A stretch of DNA of 64,000 bases from Listeria cossartiae subsp. cossartiae (GCF_014224155.1 NZ_JAASUI010000003.1:248001-312000), one strand, 5' to 3'. Counted from the stretch's first letter, positions 1 to 10,954 are shown. Notes: generated by a model not told the origin, from the letters alone. Translations and numbers: made by a program.

Positions 1-162
1 AACTTCTTCTGGGTGTACAATAAGTTCCCCAGTTACTTGTACGGGGCTTGCATCACGAACGTCTATATTGTTCTCTTGAAAGAACTTTTTTAGGTCAGCT
101 TTTTCATTAATCGTGAAGTTGCTGTCACGATATTTTTTCAATTGACTGATAGACCATTTCAT
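1..162 (-). CDS. YlbN/YceD-type DUF177 protein, 5' part only
   Basis: The first 54 codons are present and the gene runs off the left edge of the window. The ATG at 162 is preceded by a GGAG-type ribosome binding site, and the protein begins MKWSISQLKKYRDSN. In Bacillus and Listeria a DUF177 protein lies at this position, usually followed by rpmF (ribosomal protein L32), and is linked to 23S rRNA/ribosome accumulation. It is divergent from tmcAL. The family call rests on the N-terminal sequence and the gene order, since the conserved C-terminal part is not visible. Confidence 0.75.
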   Translation of the reverse strand, partial: MKWSISQLKKYRDSNFTINEKADLKKFFQENNIDVRDASPVQVTGELIVHPEEV

Positions 163-257
163 CCTACATCACTCCAAGCGCAACACAAAATATTATAGCT
201 TTTTTAAAGGCTTTTGTCAATGCTTTTTCGGCGACCAAAACTCCCGGTGCGATTTTA

Positions 258-266
258 TGCTAAAAT
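258..266 (+). promoter_or_regulatory. extended -10 promoter upstream of tmcAL
   Basis: TGC followed by TAAAAT (261-266) forms an extended -10 element about 25 bp before the ATG at 292. No good -35 is visible. The same TATGCTAAAAT string occurs before the ion channel gene at 10,168-10,177. Confidence 0.4.
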
Positions 267-291
267 AGATTATCTAAAGGAGGGAACCGAA

Positions 292-1464
292 ATGAAAGCA
301 ACTGGAATTGTGGTGGAATATAACCCGTTTCATAATGGGCATAAACTACATCTAAATAAGGCTCGCGAGTTAACAACCGCCGATGTGGTGATTGCGGTAA
401 TGAGTGGTTCTTTTGTACAGCGCGGCGAACCGGCGATTGTGCCAAAATGGGAACGGACGAAAATGGCGCTTGCTGCTGGGGTTGATATCGTCGTTGAGCT
501 ACCTGTTTCGTTCGCCACACAACATGCGACTATTTTTGCGGAAGAATCTGTTCGGATTTTAGATGCACTTCATGTGGATACACTATTTTTCGGAAGTGAA
601 CACGGGGTCGCAGAAGATTTTTCTACTGCGGCTAAAACGGTGATCGAACACGAAGCACGTTTTAATGAAGCCATCCAGCTAGCGTTAACCGACAAGAAAA
701 CATCTTATGCGAGAGCTTATACAGAAGCTTTTAAAAAGTTGTTTGGCGCGGATTTATTGGACGTTACGCAACCAAATAACATTCTCGGTTTCCATTACGC
801 GCTTGCGGTTCAAAAACAAAATCCAGTGATTTCCCTCCAAACGATTCCGCGCGAGCATGCCGGCTATCATGACGAAAAAGCGAATCACGACCAAATTGCC
901 AGCGCTACTGCAATTCGAAAATTAATGCTTTCTGGGAAGGTCGAGGAGGCTAGCCGTTATCTCCCTGCTTCTACTATAGAAGTTTTCAAAAATTATAACG
1001 GACCTTTTTTATCGTGGGAAGATTATTGGCCGTTATTAAGGTATCGATTAATTCAAGCCAGTTCGGGTGAGCTTGAAGAGATTCGCGGGGTTAGTGAAGG
1101 CATTCAAAACCGAATGCAAGTCGCGGCAATGAAAACTCGGAATTTCGCTGATTTTATTGAAAATATGAAAACAAAACGTTACAGTAACGCGCGATTACAA
1201 CGAACGGCTTTACAAATTTTGTTAAATGCTCAAGATAAACCTGCCGCGCCCTACATTCGCATACTCGGCATGAATAAAACGGGCCAAAAATATCTATCGC
1301 TTCATAAGAAAAACATTTCTCTCCCTATTGTCACGACTGTTTCCAAAGCAGCACCCGGACTTTTAGCGGAAGATTTACGCGCAACAAACATTTATACACT
1401 CGCAAAAGGGATAGAAAATTATCAAGCGGGCGACTTTCATATTCCACCCATTTTAACCTTGTAA
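292..1464 (+). CDS. tmcAL: tRNA(Met) cytidine acetate ligase TmcAL (YlbM family)
   Basis: The protein has 390 aa and belongs to the HIGH-type nucleotidyltransferase superfamily. The start [17 protein letters not shown] puts the HNGH motif at residues 14-17, where ATP is bound. In B. subtilis TmcAL activates acetate with ATP and acetylates C34 of elongator tRNA-Met; that role is taken from the family. I chose the ATG at 292 because AAAGGAGGG lies just upstream and the family begins this way; the reading frame itself opens earlier, at 214. It is a single gene divergent from the DUF177 gene and followed by the UvrA-like gene. Confidence 0.9.
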   Translation: MKATGIVVEYNPFHNGHKLHLNKARELTTADVVIAVMSGSFVQRGEPAIVPKWERTKMALAAGVDIVVELPVSFATQHATIFAEESVRILDALHVDTLFFGSEHGVAEDFSTAAKTVIEHEARFNEAIQLALTDKKTSYARAYTEAFKKLFGADLLDVTQPNNILGFHYALAVQKQNPVISLQTIPREHAGYHDEKANHDQIASATAIRKLMLSGKVEEASRYLPASTIEVFKNYNGPFLSWEDYWPLLRYRLIQASSGELEEIRGVSEGIQNRMQVAAMKTRNFADFIENMKTKRYSNARLQRTALQILLNAQDKPAAPYIRILGMNKTGQKYLSLHKKNISLPIVTTVSKAAPGLLAEDLRATNIYTLAKGIENYQAGDFHIPPILTL

Positions 1465-1546
1465 ATCTTTGCAAGGTTTTTGGTTGACTTTTGTGGAGCT
1501 ATTTTGCTAAGATATTTGTCCGACTCAAAAAACAGGAGGTATGTGT

Positions 1547-3787
1547 ATGGTACAAGAATATATTCGATTAAGAGGAGCGCGTGAAAACAATCTCCAAAAT
1601 ATTTCTCTGGATATTCCGAAACGAAAGATCACTATTTTTACTGGTGTATCTGGTTCTGGAAAATCTTCTATTGTATTTGAAACTATTGCCACGGAATCGC
1701 AAAGACAGTTAAACGAAACATACAGCGCTTATCTTCGTAATTTCCTTCCGAAGTATACGCAGCCTGATGCAGATTCAATTGAAAACCTCTCCACCTCTGT
1801 TATTATTGATCAAAAACGACTTGGCGGTAACTCCCGCTCCACACTTGGTACCATCACAGATATTAATTCGATTTTGCGATTACTTTTCTCGCGTGTCGGA
1901 AAGCCTAGTATCGGGACAGCCAATTTATTTTCTTTTAATGATCCCGCTGGTATGTGTCCTGATTGTCACGGTGTTGGTCAAAAAGTCTCGGTTGATTTAG
2001 TCAAATTACTCGATCCAAATAAATCGCTCAAAGAAGGCGCCATCTTATTTCCGACGTTTTCGGTTGACTCATGGTACTGGAATTCCTATGCTTATTCCGG
2101 CTTTTTTGATGTGAATAAAAAAATAAAAGATTATACGGATGAAGAATACGACATGCTTTTACATGGAAAAGATATTAAAGTCTTTCTGGAAACTCCGATG
2201 GGCAGCATGAACGCAACGTACGAAGGTTTAATTCCGAAATTCAATCGCTTGTACATTCAAAAGGAAGGCGAAATGTCTGCTTCAACGAAAAAACGTGTCG
2301 ATAAATTTACGCATATTGCGCCTTGTACAACTTGCGAAGGCACGCGACTTTCCGCGCAAGCATTATCTTGTAAAATAAATGGCGCCAATATTGCCGACTT
2401 CACAGCGATGCAATTAGATGAATTAAAAGAAACTGTAGCGAGCATTACTGACCCGATCGCCACTCCAATGGTCCAAAGTATCACAGAGCGACTTAAACAT
2501 TTAATTGATATTGGACTTGGTTATATGACGCTCGACCGCCAAACCGCTTCCCTTTCAGGTGGAGAGTCACAACGCGTTAAAATGATTCGTCATTTAAATA
2601 GTAGCTTGACTGATTTGCTTTACATTTTCGATGAACCAAGTATCGGTCTTCATCCGCGTGATGTCCATCGTTTAAATGAATTACTCGTGAAATTACGCGA
2701 TAAAGGAAATACTATTCTTGTTGTAGAGCATGATCCCGATGTGATTAAAATTGCCGACCATATTGTGGATGTCGGCCCACACGCTGGGAAACATGGTGGC
2801 GAAATCCAGTTTGTTGGAAGTTACCCAGATCTACTGAAATCCGATACACTGACTGGTCGTTTTCTCAATCGCCATTTACCAATTAACGATAAACCACGCA
2901 CGCCAAAAGGCTTTTTAACAACAGAAAAAAGTAGTCGCTTTAACTTAAAAAATATTCAAGCGAGCATCCCGAAAGAAGTGCTTACGGTGATAACAGGTGT
3001 AGCAGGCTCTGGGAAAAGTACGCTGATTCATTCCGTATTTCTCAAAGAACATCCAGATGCGATTGTTATCGACCAATCAGCAGCTCACGCGAATATCCGC
3101 TCCAATCCGGCAACCTATACGGGCATCATGGATCCAATCAGAAAAGCCTTTGGGAAAGAAAATGATGTTAGCCCTTCCCTCTTTAGTTACAACTCCAAAG
3201 GCGCCTGCGAAAACTGTAAAGGACTTGGTTTCACAACGATGGATTTAGCGTTTATGGATTCGATTCGTACACCTTGCGAAGTCTGTCATGGCAAACGATT
3301 CCAAGATTCCGTTTTACAATATAAACTGGACGGAAAATCGATTAGTGATGTTTTAGAATTAACCGTCTCCGAAGCGCTAGAGTTTTTCACAGATAAAAAA
3401 ATCTTGAAGAAAATCGCGGCAATGGAGGAAGTTGGAATTGGTTACGTCACACTGGGCCAAGCGCTCAGCACGCTGTCGGGCGGCGAATGTCAACGTCTAA
3501 AACTTGCTAATGAGTTGCATAAAAAAGGATCAATTTACATTATGGATGAGCCAACGACGGGGTTGCATATGTCAGATATCGAACACATTTTGACAATTAT
3601 TCACTCTCTTGTTAATAAAGGAAATACTGTTATTGTAATTGAACATAATGTCGATATTATTCGAAATGCTGATTGGATTATCGATCTTGGCCCAGAAGGC
3701 GGCAGTTCAGGTGGGCAAATTATTTTTGAAGGTGTGCCACTTGATTTACTTGAAAATAAACAATCATTAACCGCGAAATATCTTTAA
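1547..3787 (+). CDS. UvrA-like ABC ATPase (short UvrA paralogue)
   Basis: This 746-aa protein has two UvrA-type ABC cassettes. Walker A motifs are GVSGSGKS (33-40) and GVAGSGKST in the second half; the signatures are LSGGESQR and LSGGECQR. Each half has an inserted CxxC zinc module (CPDCHG, CTTCEG, CENCKG, CEVCHG). It is about 200 residues shorter than housekeeping UvrA and fits the UvrA2/drug-tolerance class that usually lacks the UvrB-interaction region. ATG 1547 is preferred over ATG 1541, because 1541 directly abuts the AGGAGGT ribosome binding site. It is probably not the main excision-repair subunit; the substrate is unknown. Confidence 0.85.
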   Translation: MVQEYIRLRGARENNLQNISLDIPKRKITIFTGVSGSGKSSIVFETIATESQRQLNETYSAYLRNFLPKYTQPDADSIENLSTSVIIDQKRLGGNSRSTLGTITDINSILRLLFSRVGKPSIGTANLFSFNDPAGMCPDCHGVGQKVSVDLVKLLDPNKSLKEGAILFPTFSVDSWYWNSYAYSGFFDVNKKIKDYTDEEYDMLLHGKDIKVFLETPMGSMNATYEGLIPKFNRLYIQKEGEMSASTKKRVDKFTHIAPCTTCEGTRLSAQALSCKINGANIADFTAMQLDELKETVASITDPIATPMVQSITERLKHLIDIGLGYMTLDRQTASLSGGESQRVKMIRHLNSSLTDLLYIFDEPSIGLHPRDVHRLNELLVKLRDKGNTILVVEHDPDVIKIADHIVDVGPHAGKHGGEIQFVGSYPDLLKSDTLTGRFLNRHLPINDKPRTPKGFLTTEKSSRFNLKNIQASIPKEVLTVITGVAGSGKSTLIHSVFLKEHPDAIVIDQSAAHANIRSNPATYTGIMDPIRKAFGKENDVSPSLFSYNSKGACENCKGLGFTTMDLAFMDSIRTPCEVCHGKRFQDSVLQYKLDGKSISDVLELTVSEALEFFTDKKILKKIAAMEEVGIGYVTLGQALSTLSGGECQRLKLANELHKKGSIYIMDEPTTGLHMSDIEHILTIIHSLVNKGNTVIVIEHNVDIIRNADWIIDLGPEGGSSGGQIIFEGVPLDLLENKQSLTAKYL

Positions 3788-3790
3788 TAT

Positions 3791-3835
3791 GAAAAAAGCC
3801 ATTTTGTCTGAATGTAGACAAAACGGCTTTTTTTA
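3791..3835. terminator. bidirectional terminator between UvrA-like gene and ylbL
   Basis: The inverted repeat AAAAAGCCATTTTGTCT / AGACAAAACGGCTTTTT has a short loop, with T-runs on both strands, and lies between two convergent genes. Confidence 0.8.
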
Positions 3836-4873
3836 TTGTAGTTTTTCTAAATAATCCACAGCGTCTTGGAAAGTTTTCACTGGGACGATTTTCATTTTGG
3901 AGTCAATGTCTTTCGCTGTTTTTACTGCGGTGTCATAGTTGCTTTCGACGCTTGGGTCACTTTTCTTCATTTCTTGCGTGATTGGATCATTTGGTGCGAA
4001 GAAGATTTTCGCGCCACTTTTATCTGCGGCAACGACTTTCTGGTCAATCCCGCCGATTCTGCCAACCGTTCCATCCGGGTCAATCGTACCAGTTCCTGCA
4101 ATTTTTTTGCCATCTGTAAGGTCATTTGTTTGGAAACGACTGTAAATTTCTAGGCTGAACATTAGGCCAGCAGATGGTCCACCGATTTTTTCGGAGTCGA
4201 TTTTGACGGTTGGATCTGCGGTGATTTTTTCATCGTCAACAAGTGTAATACCAATTCCCGGTGTGCCTTTTTTATCAATGGCGGTTAATTCGATGTTCGC
4301 TACTTCGTTTTTATCGCCGTGTTTATAGTTGATTTTGACGGTGTCGCCTACTTTTTTACTGTGGATGTAATCAATGAATTCTTGGCTAGATTTAAAAGCA
4401 TGTCCATCGATTTCTGTAATTAAATCCCCAGCGTGAAGAACATCGGCTGCTGGCACGTCATCTTTTACACTTAGTACATAGACACCATCATACGTAACTT
4501 TAACTTCTTGATCGGCTGCTTTATAGGCAACTTGGATGGCATTGTTTTTGGATTCGTTCATCATTTGCATTTGGCGAACGTTATATTCTTCATCGCTTTC
4601 ATTTTCGTATTTGATATCACTATCTTTTTCTAATTCATGATAAGGCAAAAATTTGGCAGTCATATATGTATAAATATTCGCCTTTCCCATCGCGATTGTT
4701 ACTAGACTTAGCGAGCCATCTTTCTTATTTGGATGGTCATCAACTGTAACGAGTGGAGCAAGTTCTTCCGTTCCACCAGGTTTTGAAATATAATACGGAA
4801 CTGGAATAAAAAAGCCCGCTATAATAATGATTAACAGCACTATCGCCGTTATTTTTTTCCACTCTTTACGCAT
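3833..4873 (-). CDS. membrane-anchored PDZ/Lon-type (S16) serine protease, YlbL/SepM family
   Basis: This 346-aa protein has an N-terminal membrane anchor (about residues 9-29), a PDZ domain in the middle (around VKDDVPAADVLHAGDLI) and a C-terminal Lon-like protease domain. The catalytic Ser lies in GGPSAGLMFSLE and the catalytic Lys in GGIDQKVVAA. The family cleaves substrates on the outer face of the membrane: SepM matures a competence peptide in streptococci, and YlbL is linked to DNA-damage checkpoint recovery in Bacillus. It lies 18 bp downstream of coaD on the same strand, probably in the same operon. Confidence 0.87.
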   Translation of the reverse strand: MRKEWKKITAIVLLIIIIAGFFIPVPYYISKPGGTEELAPLVTVDDHPNKKDGSLSLVTIAMGKANIYTYMTAKFLPYHELEKDSDIKYENESDEEYNVRQMQMMNESKNNAIQVAYKAADQEVKVTYDGVYVLSVKDDVPAADVLHAGDLITEIDGHAFKSSQEFIDYIHSKKVGDTVKINYKHGDKNEVANIELTAIDKKGTPGIGITLVDDEKITADPTVKIDSEKIGGPSAGLMFSLEIYSRFQTNDLTDGKKIAGTGTIDPDGTVGRIGGIDQKVVAADKSGAKIFFAPNDPITQEMKKSDPSVESNYDTAVKTAKDIDSKMKIVPVKTFQDAVDYLEKLQ

Positions 4874-4891
4874 TATTTGTCCATCTCCTAC

Positions 4892-5934
<1,043 letters not shown>

Positions 5935-5987
5935 GTTTTTGCACAACCTTTACTTCAATGTCTTTTTTACTTTATCATAAATAGATG

Positions 5988-6026
5988 CAAAAAAACAGCA
6001 AGACTAGTTGAAATAGTCTCGCCGTT
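5988..6026 (-). terminator. terminator after ylbG
   Basis: Read on the minus strand, a hairpin of about 11 bp with G-U pairs (CGGCGAGACTA / TAGTCTTGCTG) is followed by TTTTTTT. It closes the ylbF-ylbG transcript. Confidence 0.7.
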
Positions 6027-6030
6027 TTGG

Positions 6031-6312
6031 TTAAATACTGATTTGTACATCTTCGTTTTTGTGTTCGTACATCATTTCTTTTTTGGATTCGTATTCTGTT
6101 TTTAAGAACGGACGGAAAGACATTTCCACGCGTTTCACGTAATGAAAACGAGAAACTTTGTTAGAGATATCTTCTACTTCGGCCATATCACAATACAATA
6201 CCGCATATTTTAACTTGCGCGATACATAATGAACATTTCCAAATCGCTTCAAAGATCTAACTTGTTTGAGATGATTCATCCAAACGACGATAGCTTGTCT
6301 ATCATTTTCCAT
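6031..6312 (-). CDS. YlbG family protein (DUF2129/UPF0298)
   Basis: This 93-aa cytosolic protein matches the YlbG family in length, sequence style (MVxWVxHLKQ-like start, [14 protein letters not shown] core) and position behind ylbF. Its molecular role is not established. It lies 30 bp downstream of ylbF and ends in a terminator, so the two probably form a transcript. Confidence 0.85.
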
Positions 6313-6342
6313 TGTTTAAGCTCCTTCTTTTTAGGATAAGCT

Positions 6343-6792
6343 TTACGCTGAACAACCGCAGCCTCCCCCGCTGCCACATCCACCTGTTGAACAAGCAGAT
6401 TTTGTTTCAAAAAACGGATTACCGGTTGGTACTTTGATATTCTCTGAAACTGCACTTGCGAGAAGCAGGCTGATTTCATCCAAAAGAGATTGTAAATCCA
6501 TCTCTGCACGACGAAAAGCTGCTACATTTTGGTCCATGTCGACTTCGCGTTTATAGGCACGAGTCTTTCTGGTTACTTCTTTATAGTCAGGATGATACCG
6601 GCCGAACCGCTGTACTTCCTCGTATTGTTCTTTTATTCGTATAAATTGACGAATATTTTTTTGTGAATTAGCGTCATTTAATAACACTTCTTTGGCGCTT
6701 TTATAATTTTGCGCTTCCTCGGAGTTTAGAATCATGCTAGCAAGCTCATCTGATAAATCGAGTAGCGCCATATTTTCCATTGTAGCGAGCAA
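6343..6792 (-). CDS. ricF: YlbF/RicF, subunit of the RicAFT (Y-) complex
   Basis: The protein has 149 aa and is mostly helical. The C-terminus CSTGGCGSGGGCGCSA is Cys-rich, matching the iron-sulfur ligands proposed for RicF. In Bacillus RicA-RicF-RicT stimulates RNase Y-dependent mRNA maturation and affects competence, biofilm and sporulation. I place the start at a TTG (6792), 8 nt after GGAGG; the protein then starts MLATMEN, close to MYATMES of B. subtilis. The in-frame ATG at 6807 overlaps the ribosome binding site. Confidence 0.87.
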   Translation of the reverse strand: MLATMENMALLDLSDELASMILNSEEAQNYKSAKEVLLNDANSQKNIRQFIRIKEQYEEVQRFGRYHPDYKEVTRKTRAYKREVDMDQNVAAFRRAEMDLQSLLDEISLLLASAVSENIKVPTGNPFFETKSACSTGGCGSGGGCGCSA

Positions 6793-6839
6793 TCTAGCCA
6801 CCTCCATATAACTTACTTTTTTATTATACCATAGAACTA

Positions 6840-7895
6840 TTATTTAATAATAAAATTTTGCGTATAGTATTTCTGATACGTGCCAGCACCCATATAGGTA
6901 TACGAACCATCAAGTAAATTCTCTCTGTGCCCTTTAGAGTTGAGCCAACCTTCTACCGCCGCCGCACTATCGACATAATTATAAGCGATATTTTCTCCGG
7001 CTTTCGTATATTTGACATTACCGGCGCTCAAACGTTTGCTTAAATCGCCTTGGGTTGGTGAAGTATGATCAAAATAATTGTTTTTCTTCATATCAACACT
7101 ATGTCCATAAGCCACTTTCGCAACAGATTCATCCCAAGCTACTTCTTCTACCCCATAACGATCGCGAAGGACGTTCGTAATCTCTAACACTTGTTTGCTA
7201 GAAGCATCATCAATCGCATTCCAATCTTCTGGTGATAGCTTTTCTTCATAAATTTCTCCTTGATAGGATAATTCATAAGGACGCATTTTGATGAAAGATA
7301 ATTTATTGAGGTAACGTACACTAATTAGTTTGGACTTAAATTTATCGAAATTCAGTTGCGCATAAACGCCGCTTCCAATATTGACGATTGGGCGAGCATT
7401 TAAGTCTTCTTCAGAAAGTTCGAATTTATAATAGCTGTCTTTATAGTTGAAGGATATTTCCGATTGCAAATTGGCATCGGTAAATACTTTTTCAGTGGAC
7501 ATACCAATTGTATATGGCATGACATTTAAATCTTGCCCTAGCGCGTAAACGGTTTGAACGATGTTATTTGTGACGCCGACTTGCATGTAGCTAGTTCCTG
7601 GTTGACTATAAATATAATTGTCGTAACCGTATGCTGTTTTATCGACGCGCACCGGATCACCAAATTCTTTCTTTAACTCACTTACGTTTTTATTAATAAA
7701 TCTTGCCAAGCTGGAACTATCTTGCACTTGTTTCGGATTTTCATTCGTTGTTTTTTTATCATCAGGAAAATTGGATTTTGTTGCGGTATCCTCGGCAGTA
7801 TTTTGCTCTACTGATTTACTGAAAAATAGATCTGTGTTGTATCCAATGAACAGGCAAATGATTAATAGCACAGCTACTCGCATTATAAACTTCAC
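6840..7895 (-). CDS. secreted or membrane-anchored CAP-domain (SCP/PR1-like) protein
   Basis: This 351-aa protein has an N-terminal hydrophobic segment (residues 4-20), a low-complexity linker and an N-terminal CAP-associated domain. The C-terminal CAP domain has the pattern VAKVAYGHSVDM, NYFDHTSP and AGENIAYNY..GWLNSKGHRENLL. The family resembles B. subtilis YlbC; its biochemical role is not known. It stands alone, with a GGAGG-type ribosome binding site. Confidence 0.85.
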   Translation of the reverse strand: MKFIMRVAVLLIICLFIGYNTDLFFSKSVEQNTAEDTATKSNFPDDKKTTNENPKQVQDSSSLARFINKNVSELKKEFGDPVRVDKTAYGYDNYIYSQPGTSYMQVGVTNNIVQTVYALGQDLNVMPYTIGMSTEKVFTDANLQSEISFNYKDSYYKFELSEEDLNARPIVNIGSGVYAQLNFDKFKSKLISVRYLNKLSFIKMRPYELSYQGEIYEEKLSPEDWNAIDDASSKQVLEITNVLRDRYGVEEVAWDESVAKVAYGHSVDMKKNNYFDHTSPTQGDLSKRLSAGNVKYTKAGENIAYNYVDSAAAVEGWLNSKGHRENLLDGSYTYMGAGTYQKYYTQNFIIK

Positions 7896-7981
7896 ATTTT
7901 GCCCTCCTCGGCGGTATTTTGTTTTCTTGATGTAACTTTCATTTTACCAATACTATTATCATTTGAAAAGCTTTAAAAACC

Positions 7982-8036
7982 ATAAAAAAACAATTACGAG
8001 AAAACGGCGTAATGCGCGCTTTGTCATAATTGTTTT
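7982..8036 (-). terminator. terminator after ctaB
   Basis: Inverted repeat ACAATTA / TAATTGT with a GC-rich inner part (GCGCGCATTACGC) and T-rich tracts on both sides. On the minus strand it closes ctaB. Confidence 0.7.
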
Positions 8037-8042
8037 TTATTT

Positions 8043-8948
8043 TTATAAGAAAATCGAAATAACAACCATCGCTACGAATAAAATGGTCATATAGTTTAAT
8101 GAGTAAATGAACATCCATTTTGCCCATTTGATACTATCTTCCATTTTGAAACCGTAAATGCTCAGTGCTAACCAGCCGATATTAAGTAACGTTGCTAAAA
8201 TAACATAGACGATGCCTAGTTCAAACATAAAGAACGGCAGGATAGTTAATAAAATCACCCAGAAAAACATACTTTTCTTTGTGCGTTCAATGCCTTTGAC
8301 AACTGGCAACATGGGAATTCCAGCAGCAGCATATTCCTCTTTCCGTTTAATAGCAATCGCATAAAAATGCGGTGGCTGCCAACAAAACATCACGAGAAAC
8401 AGCATGATTGGCACGATGCTGAACGATGGCTCAACTGCAAACCAACCAATTAGCGGTGGCACAGCTCCTGAAAAGCTACCAATTACGGTGTTACTAACAA
8501 GTTTTCTTTTTGCATAAAGCGAGTAAACGACTACATACAAAAAGACCCCGATAACGCCTAGAACCCCTGCTTGCCAAGTTGTCATAAATAACATAATCGT
8601 ACCGACAACACCTAGCACAAGCGCGACCATTAAGGCACGCTTACCAGAAATTTTCCCGGTCATTGTTGGTCTGTTTTTTGTTCTTTCCATAATTCCGTCA
8701 ATATCACGGTCGATGACATTATTAAAAGCGCCCGAAGCAGCTACGATAAGTGCTGAACCGACGATAGTAAAAAATATCACGTCTACATTTTGAATAAAAG
8801 AAATTCCATTTAACTGAAAGGCTAACCACATACCTGTAAAAGCAGTAATCGTATTGGAATTCACGATACCAATTTTCACAAGCTCGGTAAAATCACGGAC
8901 AGTAAATCTACTCGCCGATAACTCCCCAGTCTTTTCTATCTGATTCAC
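8043..8948 (-). CDS. ctaB: protoheme IX farnesyltransferase (heme O synthase)
   Basis: The 301-aa UbiA-family integral membrane prenyltransferase has about nine membrane spans. The first Asp-rich motif is NNVIDRDIDGIMERTKNRP. It converts heme B to heme O with farnesyl diphosphate. The GTG at 8948 follows GGGGGAGA and gives MNQIEKTGEL; the frame is open to 8966. It is divergent from ctaA across a 235-bp intergenic region, the Bacillus/Listeria arrangement, and the product feeds ctaA for heme A of an aa3-type quinol oxidase. Confidence 0.93.
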   Translation of the reverse strand: MNQIEKTGELSASRFTVRDFTELVKIGIVNSNTITAFTGMWLAFQLNGISFIQNVDVIFFTIVGSALIVAASGAFNNVIDRDIDGIMERTKNRPTMTGKISGKRALMVALVLGVVGTIMLFMTTWQAGVLGVIGVFLYVVVYSLYAKRKLVSNTVIGSFSGAVPPLIGWFAVEPSFSIVPIMLFLVMFCWQPPHFYAIAIKRKEEYAAAGIPMLPVVKGIERTKKSMFFWVILLTILPFFMFELGIVYVILATLLNIGWLALSIYGFKMEDSIKWAKWMFIYSLNYMTILFVAMVVISIFL

Positions 8949-9070
8949 TTTTTCTCCCCCTAACACTTGCTGATATAAACCAGTGATTGCGAACTGATAG
9001 ATATCCTATACCCTTATTATGTGAAAAATACGCCCCTTTTGTCAATAAATCGGCTTTAGTCTTGTACGCT

Positions 9071-9098
9071 TTACTTCTTTAAATAAACACGCTACAAT
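9071..9098 (+). promoter_or_regulatory. possible promoter of ctaA
   Basis: TTTACT, 16 bp, TACAAT lies about 86 bp before the ctaA ATG, inside the ctaB/ctaA divergent region. The match is moderate and is read from sequence only. Confidence 0.35.
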
Positions 9099-9183
9099 TA
9101 GTTTGATGTGTACGCATGAACTTATACATAGAAACAATTTTTAGTAAAATCTCACACGCATCTAAAGGAGAGATTGGTAGATA

Positions 9184-10101
9184 ATGAAAAAATTCTTGAA
9201 AGTTTGGTCCGTACTGACGATTATTTGTATGACGGTCGTTGTGTTTGGCGGAGCGCTCGTGACGAAAACTGGTTCAGCTGACGGTTGTGGTAATAGTTGG
9301 CCACTTTGTAATGGGCAGTTAGTTCGTTTGACAGATGTTACTCCGGAAAAATTAATTGAATTCATGCACCGAATGACGACGGGAATCAGCTCGATTTTCG
9401 TTATTGTTTTAGCGATTTGTGCTTGGATTTATATGAAAAACCGTCGCGAAACAAAACCACTTGCGATTATCGCTGTTCTGTTTCTAATTATTCAAGCGCT
9501 AATGGGAATGGCGGCTGTTGTTTGGGGACAAAATCCGTACATCATGGCGCTGCATTTCGGTATTTCGATTATCTGTTATGCCTCTATTGTATTGCTGGCT
9601 TTGATGATTTTCGAGGTAGACCGGAAGTTTGATGCTAGAAATCTCGTGATGGGGACAAAATTACGCGTTAATATTTATGCGCTCACGATTTACACATACT
9701 TAGCGGTTTACACTGGCGCACTTGTACGACATGAAAAAGCAAGTATGGCTGTTCCGGTTTGGCCTTTTGAAAATGGGCACTTTATTATGCCTACTTCCGT
9801 GCAAGATTATGTGCAGTATTTCCACCGATTAGCAGCATTTATTTTGATTGTTTGGTTGCTATATGTGACGTGGCTAGTGTTCCGCGACTACAGAAGATAT
9901 CGCGTGCTGACTTTTAGCATGGTGTTGTCGCTTGTATTTATTGCGCTTCAAGCCGTTACTGGTGCGCTTTCTGTTTATACAGGAGTGAATTTGTATATCG
10001 CGCTTGCTCATAGCTTAATTATTACGATGTTGTTCGCGTTACTTTGCTACTTATGTTTACTGGCATCAAGAAGTAAGAATAATCGACTACGAATAAAATA
10101 G
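9184..10101 (+). CDS. ctaA: heme A synthase
   Basis: The 305-aa protein has eight predicted membrane spans in two four-helix halves. Conserved His residues typical of CtaA are seen in EFMHR, ALHFG, YFHR and ALAHS. It oxidises the C8 methyl of heme O to the formyl of heme A in the cytoplasmic membrane. The N-terminal CGNSWPLCNG contains the Cys pair found in Bacillus-type CtaA. AAAGGAG lies 13 nt upstream, a rather long spacing. A terminator follows immediately. Confidence 0.93.
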   Translation: MKKFLKVWSVLTIICMTVVVFGGALVTKTGSADGCGNSWPLCNGQLVRLTDVTPEKLIEFMHRMTTGISSIFVIVLAICAWIYMKNRRETKPLAIIAVLFLIIQALMGMAAVVWGQNPYIMALHFGISIICYASIVLLALMIFEVDRKFDARNLVMGTKLRVNIYALTIYTYLAVYTGALVRHEKASMAVPVWPFENGHFIMPTSVQDYVQYFHRLAAFILIVWLLYVTWLVFRDYRRYRVLTFSMVLSLVFIALQAVTGALSVYTGVNLYIALAHSLIITMLFALLCYLCLLASRSKNNRLRIK

Positions 10102-10109
10102 AGATAATG

Positions 10110-10139
10110 GCTGGTAACTTTTTGTTGCCAGCTTTTTTT
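10110..10139 (+). terminator. terminator after ctaA
   Basis: Stem CTGGTAAC / GTTGCCAG with a short T-rich loop, followed by TTTTTTT. Confidence 0.8.
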
Positions 10140-10210
10140 GATTTATCTGCGGCTTTTGCGTCGTTTTATGCTAAAATAAGTGAGAGTATAAGTCAAACGA
10201 GGTGGATAAC

Positions 10211-10954
10211 TTGGATAAAACAAAGAGAAAAATGATTTATGAGACGTTTATGCTTATTCTCATATTACTTTCCCTTGCCCTATTACCGTACAGAAATACC
10301 TTTACACTTATTTTAAATTGGATTATTTGGGCGATATTTACACTGGATTACCTTGTTCGGTTTTACCGGGCAGATAAAAAGTGGCATTATGTGAAAACCC
10401 ATCCATTTCAACTGATTGCGATTATTCCATTTTATGGTGGATTCCGCGCAGCCCGCATTGTTAGTTTTGTCCATCTTTTAACGATTACTGCGATGGGAAG
10501 ACGTTATATTGTTCCGATTTATAGTTTTTTTCGTTCCAATGGTTTGAATCGATTTTTGATGATTTTTGTTTTACTTGTGATTATTATTCCCGTTCCGATG
10601 GTCTTTATTGAACCTGAAATCAATAATTACCCCGATGCACTTTGGTGGGCGATTGTGACGGCGACAACGGTTGGTTATGGGGATATTGTTCCTGTGACGC
10701 CGATTGGGCGGATTTTAGCTTCGATTATGATGCTGTTTGGGATTGCGTTTATCGGGATGATTACTAGTACACTTACCAACTTTTTCCGCGCGAAGAAAAC
10801 ATCCACTTCCAGTACACAAAGAGCGAGCAAGATTACCCAATTAATCGCGGATACGCCAGATTTAACGAAAGAAGAAATCGCGGTGGTAGAACAATTTCTG
10901 ACATTACGAAAAAAAGAATTAGCCGATGAAAATGCAAAAAGTGATAGCGAATGA
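10211..10954 (+). CDS. potassium-channel-like membrane protein (two-pore-helix ion channel)
   Basis: The 247-aa protein resembles a voltage-gated K+ channel subunit without strong gating charges. Several hydrophobic segments are followed by the selectivity filter TVGYGD (around residue 155) between the last two transmembrane helices, then a cytoplasmic C-terminal helix. The TTG at 10,211 lies 8 nt after GAGG and is preferred to the GTG at 10,202, which overlaps the ribosome binding site. An extended -10 (TGCTAAAAT) lies at 10,168-10,177. Its gene end is folded into the downstream terminator. Confidence 0.85.
   Translation: MDKTKRKMIYETFMLILILLSLALLPYRNTFTLILNWIIWAIFTLDYLVRFYRADKKWHYVKTHPFQLIAIIPFYGGFRAARIVSFVHLLTITAMGRRYIVPIYSFFRSNGLNRFLMIFVLLVIIIPVPMVFIEPEINNYPDALWWAIVTATTVGYGDIVPVTPIGRILASIMMLFGIAFIGMITSTLTNFFRAKKTSTSSTQRASKITQLIADTPDLTKEEIAVVEQFLTLRKKELADENAKSDSE

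Noticed and set aside
3866..4153. Plus-strand frames over the ylbL gene
   Set aside because: Antisense shadows of the protease gene, without ribosome binding sites.
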